In this document: positions 24,319 through 32,767 of the stretch, in pieces
Numbering within the stretch: position 1 is the first letter of the stretch
How the letters are laid out: every line of letters starts with the position of its first letter
Assembly (NCBI GenBank): GCA_041653595.1
Contig: JBAZFB010000006.1
Coordinates: 28,575 to 92,574 of the forward strand
Reading direction: 5' to 3'
DNA length: 64,000 nt
Source of the DNA: Candidatus Omnitrophota bacterium
GTDB lineage: Bacteria > Omnitrophota > Gorgyraeia > Pluralincolimonadales > Pluralincolimonadaceae
The notes under the pieces: model-generated
The model's input: only the letters and a program-made list of their open reading frames with translations
What the model was told of the DNA's origin: nothing
The model's database searches: none
Position numbers and translations under genes: made by a program

Positions 24319-25290
24319 TCAGGCGATGGTGCGGCCTATCGAGGCGGCGAGGGACTCCATGCACGGGGCGCAGGAACCGGTAGATTCGCTGATGCATCTT
24401 TTGTTGGGATAGATCTCGTATAATTTCTTGTAAGGCGCGGGCGTGAAGTTGGGCATAAGGACGTTGGCGCCCGCCATCAGCCCCTCTACCCTGAAATCCT
24501 TGCCTAAACTGCCGAGGGCGGTGGTCGCCGGGAGGTTTGCCCTTTTCGTGACGATACGGGTGAGCGCCAGCGTTTTAAGGACGAGGTTTACATCGCCGGC
24601 GGTGTTATCCGCCAGGGGCGTCTTGCCGTGCGGGATGAACGGCCCGATGCCTATCATATCAAAATCCCATTCTTTGAAAAACAAAATGTCGGCGGCGATG
24701 GAGCGTAAAGTCTGGCCGGGGAGGCCGACCATTATACCCGAGCCGGTCTCGTAACCAAGGCCTTTCAGGTCGCGCAGGCAGCGCAGGCGGTTCTCGAAAT
24801 CCATTCCGTAGTGGAGCGAGTCGTAGAGTTTTTTGTCAGAAGTTTCGATCTTAAGGAGATACCTGTCCGCGCCGGCGTCCTTCCATAATTTATAGTCTTC
24901 GCGCGGCCTCTCGCCTACGGACAGGGTCACCGCGATCTCATATCTTAATTTTATATCTTTAATGAGGCCGGCAAGCCACTCGGGCTTCAGCATGGGATTC
25001 TCGCCCGACTGCAGGACGACGGTTTTGATATTTGCGGCGGCGATCTGCTTGACGCTCTCGAGTATCTCCTCTTTTGTCAGGCGGTATCTCTCGAGAGACC
25101 TGTTCGTCGCGTTGAGCCCGCAATAGTAACAATGTTTTCCGCAAAAATTTGAGAACTCGACAAGCCCGCGCAGGAGGATCGCGTCGCCGGCGTATTCATG
25201 GCGGACTTTATCGGCACGTTCATAAAGCTCGACGAGCGCCTTCTCATCCTCGAGCGAAAGCAGGCGTTCGATCTCTCTCAGATCATACAT
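24319..25290 (-). CDS. hydE: [FeFe]-hydrogenase maturase HydE (radical SAM)
   Basis: 323 residues. The radical-SAM motif CX3CX2C is C50, C54, C57 in FSNFCGKHCYYCGLN. A second, C-terminal cluster motif CX7CX2C is present at C299, C307 and C310. Conserved HydE segments include VVLQSGENPML, GLPGQTLRSIAAD and GIGPFIPHGKTPL. HydE works with HydG and HydF to build the di-iron subcluster of the H-cluster, supplying chemistry for the dithiolate bridge. It overlaps hydG by 8 bp and ends the hydrogenase run. Confidence 0.95.
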   Translation of the reverse strand: MYDLREIERLLSLEDEKALVELYERADKVRHEYAGDAILLRGLVEFSNFCGKHCYYCGLNATNRSLERYRLTKEEILESVKQIAAANIKTVVLQSGENPMLKPEWLAGLIKDIKLRYEIAVTLSVGERPREDYKLWKDAGADRYLLKIETSDKKLYDSLHYGMDFENRLRCLRDLKGLGYETGSGIMVGLPGQTLRSIAADILFFKEWDFDMIGIGPFIPHGKTPLADNTAGDVNLVLKTLALTRIVTKRANLPATTALGSLGKDFRVEGLMAGANVLMPNFTPAPYKKLYEIYPNKRCISESTGSCAPCMESLAASIGRTIA

Positions 25291-26665
25291 ATTCGTCGCG
25301 GAGGCCGGAGTCGACGGCGGCGAAGAGTTTCGAGACCTGGGCGCGGGATTTCTCGTCGAGTTTCGCGGTTTCGCGCTCGATAAGTTTATGGCCTTCCTGT
25401 TTTATTTTGGGCGAGGCGAAGTCGTCTAGGTATTCTTTGAATGTGACGAGAGCGTTGACGCTGCACATGCCCTTGATGAGGCCGGGCTTCGCCAGGCCCA
25501 TGAACTTCTCCCCTGTCCTCTCCCTGCGGTAGCAGGCGGCGCAGAAACTCGGGATGTAATTTTTCCCGATGAGCATGCCTACGAGCTCTTCAAGGCTGCG
25601 TTTGTCGCTCGTGGTGAACTGGCCGTCCCACTTCTCGCTGTCGGAATATCCGCCCGGCGAGGTCTTCGACTCGGCGCTTATCTGCGAAATGCCCAGGCTT
25701 ATGACCTCATCCCTCATCTGCGCCGTCTCCCTGGTCGTAAGGATCATTCCCGTATACGGCACAGAAAGGCGTATCACCGCGACGAGTTTTTTGAAATCAT
25801 CATCAGAGACCTGGTAAGGCGGGTGGAGCGAGAACTCCGAACCGACCGCCGGCTCGATGCGCGGCACCGATATCGTGTGCGGGCCGACGTTGAATTTTTT
25901 CTCGAGATGCTCGATGTGCATCATCATCGCCAGCGTCTCGAACCTGTAATCGTAGAGCCCGTAAAGCGGCCCTATGCCGACGTCGTCGATCCCGGCAGCG
26001 AAAGCGCGGTCGATGGCGTCGAGCCGGTTGTCCGGGTCGCTCTTCGGCCCTTTAAGGTGGCATTTCCTGTAGGTCTCGTCGTGGTATGTCTCCTGGAACA
26101 ACTGGAATGTGCCGATGCTCGCGGCCTTGAGTTTTTTGAAATCCTCGACCGAGAGCGGCGCGCAGTTTATATTCACCCTCTTTATATAATGCGGGCCGAC
26201 GCGCGCCGAATACGCGGCCTCGACCGCCTCTGTATAATATTCAATGGCTGACTTGCCGGGGACGCCGGATTCGCCGGCGACGACGAGGATGCGCTTGTGC
26301 CCCCTCTTGAGCAGCCACTCTACCTGCTCGCGGATCTCGGCGGCATCAAGGTATTTCCTTTTCAATTCGGAATTGCCGGACTGGAACGCGCAATAAACGC
26401 ACTTGTTCGCGCAGAAATTCGAAATATATAACGGCGCGAAAAGGACAACGCGGTTGCCGTAGATGGCGTTCTTGACGTATGCCGCGGCCTCGAATATCTT
26501 TTTTACCAGTCGCGGGTCTTCGACCGCCAAAAGCGCGGCCGTCTCTTCGAGCGCGAGGCGCTTGAGCGAGCGCGACTTATCCAATATCGCGTCGATCTTG
26601 TCCCCGCCGGCTTTGCCCGCGCTGTTGAGCAGGTCCTGTATCTTGTTTTCGTCGATATATTTCAT
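25283..26665 (-). CDS. hydG: [FeFe]-hydrogenase maturase HydG (radical SAM tyrosine lyase)
   Basis: 460 residues, the family length. The radical-SAM cysteines are C85, C89 and C92 (SNFCANKCVYCAFQ). The C-terminal auxiliary cluster motif CX2CX22C is C375, C378 and C401, the hallmark that separates HydG from ThiH. HydG cleaves tyrosine to make CO and CN ligands bound to iron for the H-cluster. The start overlaps the end of hydF by 4 bp. Confidence 0.96.
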   Translation of the reverse strand: MKYIDENKIQDLLNSAGKAGGDKIDAILDKSRSLKRLALEETAALLAVEDPRLVKKIFEAAAYVKNAIYGNRVVLFAPLYISNFCANKCVYCAFQSGNSELKRKYLDAAEIREQVEWLLKRGHKRILVVAGESGVPGKSAIEYYTEAVEAAYSARVGPHYIKRVNINCAPLSVEDFKKLKAASIGTFQLFQETYHDETYRKCHLKGPKSDPDNRLDAIDRAFAAGIDDVGIGPLYGLYDYRFETLAMMMHIEHLEKKFNVGPHTISVPRIEPAVGSEFSLHPPYQVSDDDFKKLVAVIRLSVPYTGMILTTRETAQMRDEVISLGISQISAESKTSPGGYSDSEKWDGQFTTSDKRSLEELVGMLIGKNYIPSFCAACYRRERTGEKFMGLAKPGLIKGMCSVNALVTFKEYLDDFASPKIKQEGHKLIERETAKLDEKSRAQVSKLFAAVDSGLRDEYV

Positions 26666-27951
26666 TGGCTGGCCCCCTTGACCGATCTTTCCCTTTCATT
26701 TATGAATGCCTCCAGGGACGCGGGGAAAGGAGACAAGACCCTTTCCAGCACTCCCTGTGAAAGCGATATCGCGAGGCCGTAATTGGTTATCGGCACGCCA
26801 GCCTCCTTCGCCTTCTCTATCCTCGTGAGCATCTCGCGGCGCGTTATCATGCACGACCCGCAATGTATTATCAGTTTATATTCTTTGAGGTCGTCGGGAT
26901 AATCGCGCCCCGAGCAGACCTTGAATAAAATTTCGCCGCCTGCGAATTTATTCAGCCAGCGCGGTATCTTTACTCGGCCGATATCGTCCTCTATCGCGTG
27001 GTGGCTGCACGCCTCGGCGATGAGCACCTTGTCGCCCGGCTTGAGCCGCTCTATTGCCGCGGCGCCCTTTGCCATCTCGACGAGGTCGCCCTTATATCTT
27101 ATGAATATTATCGAGAACGTAGTGCATTTAACCTGCGGAGGGGTCTCTTTCACCATCCTTAAGACCACCTGTGAGTCGCAGACGACGATATCCGGCGGGG
27201 CCTTGAGATTCTTGAGCGACGCGAGGTATTCGGTCTCCTTCACCACTACCGAGATGCCGTCGTTATCGAGGACATCGCGTATCGTCTGGACCTGCGGAAG
27301 TATGAGCCGGCCCTTCGGCGCTTCCTTGTCTATCGGCATTATCAATACCGCGATGCCGCCTTTCGGCATGAGGTCCCCGGTCAAAAGCGGCGGTTTCAGG
27401 AAATCATCGGGGCATATTTCGAGGAGAAATCTTTTGTATTTTTCGACGCTCGCGTCGCGCGTATTCCCGGCGTCCAGTATCGTCTCGTTGTAGCCGAGGG
27501 ATGAGCACGCCATTACGCGCGGCGTCACCGCGGACATCTTCGCCAGGAAGTCGTCCGACGGCTTCTTCAGGTCCGCCTTGTTTATCACTATTATCAGCGG
27601 GATCTCCCTCTTGCGCGCCTCTTCAACGGTCTTCTCCTCGTATCCGGTCCAGGCGCCGGCCTCGGTTATAAGAGTTATGATATCTGCCCTGTCGAATATT
27701 TTTTCCGTCTTCTTAAGGCGCAGGTCGGAAAGCTTAGATATATCATCGAGCCCGGCGGTATCGAGGAATACGACTGGCCCCACAGGGAGGAGCTCCATCG
27801 ATTTCTCGACGACATCCGTGGTGGTGCCGGCGACCGGCGACGTTATGGCCACGTCCTGCCCGGCCACGAAATTAAGGAAGCTGGATTTGCCCACGTTTGT
27901 CCTGCCGAACAGGCCTATCTGCAAACGTAATGATTTCGGGGTCTTTATCAT
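26662..27951 (-). CDS. hydF: [FeFe]-hydrogenase maturation GTPase HydF
   Basis: 429 residues. The N-terminal GTPase domain has P-loop GRTNVGKSS (16-24), switch motif TSPVAGTTTD, DTAG and INKAD. The C-terminal Fe-S scaffold carries C315, H317, H363, C364 and C367 (CxH, then HCxxC), the ligands of the 4Fe-4S cluster onto which the di-iron subcluster is assembled before transfer to apo-hydrogenase. It overlaps the upstream regulator gene by 4 bp and hydG downstream by 4 bp. Confidence 0.95.
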   Translation of the reverse strand: MIKTPKSLRLQIGLFGRTNVGKSSFLNFVAGQDVAITSPVAGTTTDVVEKSMELLPVGPVVFLDTAGLDDISKLSDLRLKKTEKIFDRADIITLITEAGAWTGYEEKTVEEARKREIPLIIVINKADLKKPSDDFLAKMSAVTPRVMACSSLGYNETILDAGNTRDASVEKYKRFLLEICPDDFLKPPLLTGDLMPKGGIAVLIMPIDKEAPKGRLILPQVQTIRDVLDNDGISVVVKETEYLASLKNLKAPPDIVVCDSQVVLRMVKETPPQVKCTTFSIIFIRYKGDLVEMAKGAAAIERLKPGDKVLIAEACSHHAIEDDIGRVKIPRWLNKFAGGEILFKVCSGRDYPDDLKEYKLIIHCGSCMITRREMLTRIEKAKEAGVPITNYGLAISLSQGVLERVLSPFPASLEAFINERERSVKGASQ

Positions 27952-28202
27952 TTATTTCCTTTACTGAGCGCGGATTTTACCGAAACGCCGGGTATCAGCC
28001 CGAGCCTTCCGGTCAGCGCGCCGACATCGTCGGTCGTCGCGTCGACTATGAGCGTTATTATCGAACAATTCCTCTCTTTGTATGGAATGCCCATTCTCCC
28101 CTGGATGATATTCCCGAACTCGGACAGGATCTTGTTGACCTCGCCCGCCTGCCTGTTCCTGTCCGTCACTATTATCCCCATAAATCCCAGTCTCTTGTTC
28201 AT
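27948..28202 (-). CDS. TM1266-type iron-only hydrogenase system putative regulator
   Basis: 84 residues with an ACT/NikR-like alpha-beta pattern: KRLGFMGIIVTDRNRQAGEV, NIIQGRMGIPYKERNCSII, then DDVGALTGRLGLIPGVSVK. This is the small protein found beside hydEFG in many anaerobes and named after Thermotoga TM1266. It lacks an obvious DNA-binding domain, so its mode of action is unknown; ligand sensing by the ACT-like fold is plausible. It sits between the structural genes (115 bp upstream) and hydF (4-bp overlap), directly after a terminator-like hairpin, with a strong Shine-Dalgarno (AGGAGG). Confidence 0.88.
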   Translation of the reverse strand: MNKRLGFMGIIVTDRNRQAGEVNKILSEFGNIIQGRMGIPYKERNCSIITLIVDATTDDVGALTGRLGLIPGVSVKSALSKGNK

Positions 28203-28220
28203 TTTCCCTCCTAATTAGAA

Positions 28221-28249
28221 AGCCCGGACTGCGAAGCGCAAGCCGGGCT
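28221..28249 (-). terminator. Terminator/attenuator-like hairpin between hndD and the TM1266-type gene
   Basis: Minus strand: AGCCCGG (28243-28249) pairs with CCGGGCT (28221-28227). A further 5-bp inner stem including one G-U pair surrounds a 3-nt loop, and TTTCTAATT follows. It lies within the 114-bp gap, about 12 nt before the Shine-Dalgarno of the next gene, so it could reduce expression of the maturation genes relative to the structural genes. Confidence 0.6.
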
Positions 28250-28316
28250 AAAGATGTTACTTTCAGCCCCTTGGCCTCAGAGTCGCCTCCTCGCCGCAGG
28301 TATGTCTGGTTACCGC

Positions 28317-30068
28317 CTACCTCTTGTAGATAGGCCTTCCTTTATATGTCGTGTGGAGAAGTTTCTCGGATTTCTCGCTCAAGGGCTTCTCCAGGAATTC
28401 CTTGTATAATCTCTTTACATACGGGTTCTGGTGCGAGCACCGGACCGCTTTGGTCTTGTCGTCTTCATATAGAGCCGCGGCCCTGAACGCCCTGACTTCG
28501 TCTGTGACCATGTAGGGCTGGCCGCCGCCGCCGACGCATCCGCCCGGGCATGCCATTACCTCGATGAAATGGTACGGCAGTTCCTTGCCCGCCTTCTTCG
28601 CCTCTCTTACTTTATTCAAGACGTATTCGACGTTCGCCATCCCGTGCGCGACAGCGACGCGGACTTTCTTGCCGCCGACTTCGATCTCGCCCTCTTTGAC
28701 CCTCTTCAGGCCGCGGACGACATCGAGGTCGACTTTCTTTAATTCTTCGCCGGTTATGAAATAATTCGCGGTCCTTAACGCGGCTTCCATTACACCGCCG
28801 GTCGAGCCGAAGATGACTCCGGCGCCCGCGTATTCGCCGAGTATCGTGTCCGACTCTTCGTCAGGGAGGTTCATGAAATCTATGCCCGCCTGCTTTATCA
28901 TCAGGGAGAGTTCCCTCGTCGTCAGGACGATATCTATATCCTGGTAACCCGAGGCGGACATCTCATCGCTCCTGGTTATCTCGTATTTCTTCGCGGTGCA
29001 GGGCATTATCGATACCATCACTATCTTCGACGGGTCGATGTTGTTCTTCTGCGCGTAATATGTCTTCGAAAGGACGCCCAATATCTCGTGCGGCGATTTG
29101 CAGGACGAGAAATGCTCTATCATATCCGTGTGGAACTTCTCCATGAAATCCACCCACGACGGGCAGCAGGTCGTGATCAAAGGAAGCGGCTTCGTGCCCT
29201 TGACGAACCTCTGCTCGAACTCGCTCGCCTCTTCCATTATGGTGACATCGGCCGCGAAACTCGTATCGAATACCGCCTTGAAACCTAATCTCCTTAACAG
29301 GGCGTATAATTTCCCTGCGAAATTCTTTCCCGCGAACCCGAACGCCTCGCCTATGGAGGCCCTCACCGCGGGCGCTATCTGGACAACGCAATATTTGTCG
29401 GCATTCTCGAGCGCCTTCCAGACCTTCGGCACGTCGAAGTATTCGACGATAGCGCCGGTCGGGCAATGCGCCGAGCACTGGCCGCATTTTATGCACGGCG
29501 ACTCGGCCAACGTTATATCGCCGGCCGGGGAGAACCTCGTCTTTATGCCGCGTTGGAGGAACGAGAGCGCCCATACATCCTGCATCTCCTGGCAAACGTA
29601 GATGCACCTGCCGCACAAAATACATTTTTCCGGCTCGAGGACAACGGCCTTGGTCGACTCATCCCTCGGCAGGTCGCGCCTTATCTTCGGGAAATATTCC
29701 TCGGAGATGCCGAAGTCCGCGACTATCTTCTGGAGTTCGCAGTTATTGTTGCGTCCGCAGATAAGGCAGTCGTTGGGGTGGTTCGAGAGTATCAGTTCGA
29801 GGACGCTGCGCCTTATCGCGACTATCTCGGGATCGTGGGTCGTTATCTCCATCCCCTCTTCCAGCGGGGTGCAGCAGGCCCTGAGCATCTTGTTCGAGCC
29901 CTTCGCCTTGACCACGCAGATGCCGCACGAAGCTGACGGCGGCAGGTCCGGGTGCTTGCAGAGCGTCGGTATCTTTATCTGGACGCTCTTGGCCGCCTCG
30001 AGGATCGTCGTCCCCTCGGGGACCTTGATGAATATATCATTTATCTTCGCCTGTATGGATTTTGCCAT
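28317..30068 (-). CDS. hndD: [FeFe]-hydrogenase catalytic subunit (HndD/HydA-type)
   Basis: 583 residues. Domains in order: N-terminal 2Fe-2S domain (C37, C48, C51, C65); His-ligated 4Fe-4S domain (HPNDCLICGRNNNC, 97-110); two 4Fe-4S ferredoxin motifs (C149-C159 and C192-C202); then the H-domain. The H-domain shows L1 TTCCPSW (299-305), L2 MPCTAKKYE and L3 MACPGGCVGGGGQP, with all H-cluster cysteines kept and a C-terminal small-subunit-like region. Thr replaces the usual first Ser of L1. The subunit makes or consumes H2 in the cytoplasm with NAD(P)H and ferredoxin through HndABC. It follows hndC by 1 bp. Confidence 0.96.
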   Translation of the reverse strand: MAKSIQAKINDIFIKVPEGTTILEAAKSVQIKIPTLCKHPDLPPSASCGICVVKAKGSNKMLRACCTPLEEGMEITTHDPEIVAIRRSVLELILSNHPNDCLICGRNNNCELQKIVADFGISEEYFPKIRRDLPRDESTKAVVLEPEKCILCGRCIYVCQEMQDVWALSFLQRGIKTRFSPAGDITLAESPCIKCGQCSAHCPTGAIVEYFDVPKVWKALENADKYCVVQIAPAVRASIGEAFGFAGKNFAGKLYALLRRLGFKAVFDTSFAADVTIMEEASEFEQRFVKGTKPLPLITTCCPSWVDFMEKFHTDMIEHFSSCKSPHEILGVLSKTYYAQKNNIDPSKIVMVSIMPCTAKKYEITRSDEMSASGYQDIDIVLTTRELSLMIKQAGIDFMNLPDEESDTILGEYAGAGVIFGSTGGVMEAALRTANYFITGEELKKVDLDVVRGLKRVKEGEIEVGGKKVRVAVAHGMANVEYVLNKVREAKKAGKELPYHFIEVMACPGGCVGGGGQPYMVTDEVRAFRAAALYEDDKTKAVRCSHQNPYVKRLYKEFLEKPLSEKSEKLLHTTYKGRPIYKR

Positions 30069-30069
30069 A

Positions 30070-31809
30070 TTATTCCTTTGATACCGCCTTGAACTTGCAG
30101 ACCTCGAAACATTTGCCGCAGCGGACGCATTTGTCCATGTTAATGACGTAGCCGTCGTCTTTGTTCCCGGTTATCGCCTTCGCCTCGCAGTTCATCATGC
30201 AGACCGAGCACCTCTTGCATTTCTCCGGGATTATCTTATAGCTCAAAAGGTTGCGGCATTTCTTCGACGGGCATTTCTTATTAATTATATGGACTTCGTA
30301 TTCGTCCTGGTAATACCTGAGCGTCGATACGACCGGGTTCGGCGCGGTCTGGCCGAGGCCGCAGAGCGCGGCTTTCTGCATCGCCTGCGAGATCCTCCGT
30401 AAATTATCGAGGTCGCTCAGCTCCCCCATCCCCTCCGCGATCTTGCTCAAAGTGTTAAGCATCTGGGCGGTGCCGATCCTGCACGGCGAACATTTTCCGC
30501 ACGACTCTTCAAAGCAGAACCTCTGGTAGAACCTCGCGATATCTACCATACAGTCGTCTTCGTCCATGACTATCATGCCGCCCGAGCCCATTATCGAGCC
30601 GAGCTTCTGGAGGTTCTCGTAATCTACCGGCGTATCGAGGAAATCCTTTGGTATGACTCCGCCTGACGGGCCGCCTGTCTGTATCGCCTTGATCGCCTTG
30701 TTATTGAATATGCCGCCGCCAACATCAAAGACTATCTCCCGGATAGTGGTGCCCATCGGGACCTCGACGAGCCCGGAATTCTTTATCTTGCCTGTGAGCG
30801 CGAAAACTTTTGTGCCTTTCGATGTCGCCGTGCCGACGCGGGCGAAGACATCGCCGCCTTTTAATATGATATAAGGGACGTTGGCGAGGGTCTCGACGTT
30901 ATTTATTACCGTCGGCTTCTCCCAGAGCCCCTTTACCGAAGGATAAGGAGGACGCGGATGCGGCGTTCCTCTCCTCCCCTCGATAGACGCTATGAGCGCC
31001 GTCTCCTCGCCGCATACGAAAGCGCCTGCGCCGAGCCTTATCTCGAGGTCGAAGTTAAAATTGCCTCCCAATATATTTTTGCCCAGAAGGCCGCGCTCGT
31101 AACAGCGGTCGATGGCGTTCTGGACCCTGTCGACGGCGAGCGGGTATTCGGCCCTTATGTAAAAATATCCCATTGTGGCCCCGACGGAAAAACCAGCTAT
31201 CATCATACCCTCGACGACCGAGTACGGGTCGCCCTCGAGCACGCTCCTGTCCATGTAAGCGCCCGGGTCGCCCTCGTCGCCGTTGCAGATGACGTATTTC
31301 TGGTCTGAGACCATCTGTTTCGCGAAATTCCACTTCATCCAGGTCGGGTATCCGGCGCCGCCCCTTCCGCGCAGGCCGCTCTTCTTTATCTCGTCTATCA
31401 CTTTTTCCGGGGTCTTCAGGTCGAAGAGGACTTTCTTTAGCGCCTGGTAACCGTCCCTCGCGAGATAATCGTCGATATTATCCGGGTCGACAACGCCGCA
31501 GTTCCTGAGGACTATCCTTAATTGCTTGGCCTCTTTGCGCGTGGCGAGGTCCTGGGCTATCTTGCCCTCTTTTATGGAATCTATGATGCGGTTAATGTCC
31601 CCGTCTTTGACGTTATAATAAGTCGTGTCCGGAAGGACCTTTATCACAATACCCTGGTTATAGGCGCCGATGTCGGCGACGCGGACGGCCATTACCGAAT
31701 CCTGCATGCCGCGGTCGCGGAGGCCGTTAAGGAATGCCGCGTAGACGTCCTTTGTCCTCTCCGGCAGCGATATCCCCGTATCCTTTATATATACTATCTT
31801 CTTATCCAT
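30070..31809 (-). CDS. hndC: NuoF-like flavoprotein subunit of the hydrogenase (HndC/HydB)
   Basis: 579 residues. An N-terminal region of about 125 residues resembles the thioredoxin-like 2Fe-2S domain but lacks its cysteine set. The FMN and NAD(P)H-binding domain carries LRGRGGAGYPTWMKW (146-160) and GAGAFVCGEETALIASIEG. SLBB-like and N3-type 4Fe-4S regions follow (CFEESCGKCSPCRIGT). The C-terminus adds a two-cluster ferredoxin domain (CKRCSVCMMNC and CVRCGKCFEVC). This is the electron-bifurcation hub in related enzymes. It overlaps hndB by 8 bp. Confidence 0.94.
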   Translation of the reverse strand: MDKKIVYIKDTGISLPERTKDVYAAFLNGLRDRGMQDSVMAVRVADIGAYNQGIVIKVLPDTTYYNVKDGDINRIIDSIKEGKIAQDLATRKEAKQLRIVLRNCGVVDPDNIDDYLARDGYQALKKVLFDLKTPEKVIDEIKKSGLRGRGGAGYPTWMKWNFAKQMVSDQKYVICNGDEGDPGAYMDRSVLEGDPYSVVEGMMIAGFSVGATMGYFYIRAEYPLAVDRVQNAIDRCYERGLLGKNILGGNFNFDLEIRLGAGAFVCGEETALIASIEGRRGTPHPRPPYPSVKGLWEKPTVINNVETLANVPYIILKGGDVFARVGTATSKGTKVFALTGKIKNSGLVEVPMGTTIREIVFDVGGGIFNNKAIKAIQTGGPSGGVIPKDFLDTPVDYENLQKLGSIMGSGGMIVMDEDDCMVDIARFYQRFCFEESCGKCSPCRIGTAQMLNTLSKIAEGMGELSDLDNLRRISQAMQKAALCGLGQTAPNPVVSTLRYYQDEYEVHIINKKCPSKKCRNLLSYKIIPEKCKRCSVCMMNCEAKAITGNKDDGYVINMDKCVRCGKCFEVCKFKAVSKE

Positions 31810-32164
31810 TCGGTTTCTTTACCTGTATATCGTAAATGTGGTCGTTGACCAGCCTGTGGTTGTGTATGTGGTCGTCCAGGATCTGTATCGCGACGTCCTT
31901 GTCCACCTTGCCGTAGGTGACCTGGGGCATCCCCTCGACGTTAACCTCGACGAGCGGCTCGACCGAACACATCCCGGCGCAGCCGCATTTTTTTATCGCG
32001 ACCTTGATATTCCTCTTCTTCACCTCTTCGGTGAGCGTCTTGAAGACCTCTTCGGCGCCGGCCGCGACGCCGCAGCTCGACATCCCGACCTTTATCCAGT
32101 CCTTATCTTCTTTTCCCGGCTGCTTCGCTATATTATCAAGTTCTTCTTTTGTTATCTTGCTCAT
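31802..32164 (-). CDS. hndB: Thioredoxin-like 2Fe-2S ferredoxin subunit (HndB)
   Basis: 120 residues with a thioredoxin-like 2Fe-2S fold. Ligand cysteines are C31 (VGMSSCGVAAGAE), C60, C62 and C66 (KKCGCAGMCSVEP). HndB of the Desulfovibrio NADP-reducing hydrogenase has the same character, and the gene order hndA-hndB-hndC-hndD is reproduced here exactly. It probably passes electrons between HndA and HndC/HndD. It shares 4 bp (ATGA) with hndA. Confidence 0.85.
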   Translation of the reverse strand: MSKITKEELDNIAKQPGKEDKDWIKVGMSSCGVAAGAEEVFKTLTEEVKKRNIKVAIKKCGCAGMCSVEPLVEVNVEGMPQVTYGKVDKDVAIQILDDHIHNHRLVNDHIYDIQVKKPNG

Positions 32165-32646
32165 TTGACTACCTGTTCCTGTTCATATTCGGAGAGTATA
32201 TCAGCAACGCGGTCCTTCGTGACCTTGCTGTAGACCTTGCTGTCGACCTTCACGACCGGGGCAAGCCCGCAGCAGCCGAGGCACCTTACGACTTCGAGGC
32301 GGAAAAGCCCGTCTTTGGTGGTAGCCCCTTCCCTGACGCCGAGTATATCGCGCAGTTCATGGAGCAGGTCTGAGGCGCCTTTGAGGTAGCAGGCGGTGCC
32401 CATGCAGACCTGGATAAGGTGCTTGCCGGGCGGCTCAAGCTTGAAGAAATGGTAAAATGTTATGACTTCGTATATCCTCGCGAGCGGGACTTCCATGTAG
32501 TTCGACAGCTGGAGAGAGGTCGCGCGCGGGACATATCCGTAAAGATTCTGGATATCGTGCAGGATCATGATCAGGCTGCCCTTCTTGCCCTCCCATTTCT
32601 TGACGATATTCTCGATATCGGCGGATAATTTTTCTTCGCGGTGCAT
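32161..32646 (-). CDS. hndA: NuoE-like 2Fe-2S subunit of the hydrogenase (HndA/HydC)
   Basis: 161 residues from the ATG at 32646; a frame extending to 32733 would run through the promoter and is rejected. Cysteines C81, C86, C122 and C126 (VCMGTACYLKG and RCLGCCGLAP) form the NuoE-type 2Fe-2S site. The N-terminal helical part (LIMILHDIQNLYGYVPR) is typical. It is the first gene of the hydrogenase operon, with a 52-nt predicted leader downstream of a strong promoter. Confidence 0.93.
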   Translation of the reverse strand: MHREEKLSADIENIVKKWEGKKGSLIMILHDIQNLYGYVPRATSLQLSNYMEVPLARIYEVITFYHFFKLEPPGKHLIQVCMGTACYLKGASDLLHELRDILGVREGATTKDGLFRLEVVRCLGCCGLAPVVKVDSKVYSKVTKDRVADILSEYEQEQVVK

Positions 32647-32704
32647 CTTGGTCTTGTTCTCCGAAGTTTGATTAAAGGTTCCCGGTGGGGAGACTAGTGA
32701 TGTT

Positions 32705-32733
32705 AATATATCATACCGGCAGATAACTGTCAA
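32705..32733 (-). promoter_or_regulatory. Strong promoter of the hnd-hyd operon
   Basis: Minus strand: consensus -35 TTGACA (32728-32733), 17-nt spacer, -10 TATATT (32705-32710). The -35 shares a base with the terminator stem at 32733-32760. Confidence 0.85.
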
Positions 32734-32760
32734 CCCCGCGCCTTAATAAAGGCGCGGGGT
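32733..32760 (-). terminator. Intrinsic terminator of the TPR/CcdA operon
   Basis: Perfect 12-bp stem ACCCCGCGCCTT (32733-32744) / AAGGCGCGGGGT (32749-32760) with a 4-nt loop, 7 bp beyond the stop at 32768. On the minus strand only TTGACA follows, so the U-tract is poor; the following bases are the hydrogenase -35. Confidence 0.8.
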
Positions 32761-32767
32761 AAAGCCG

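Noticed and set aside
28203..28316. Known riboswitch in the hydrogenase leader
   Set aside because: I could not match conserved cores of TPP, SAM, cobalamin, Moco, fluoride or glycine classes; kept only as a hairpin.
32647..32733. N-terminal extension of HndA to 32733
   Set aside because: It would translate the promoter and leader; the NuoE family starts near the ATG at 32646.
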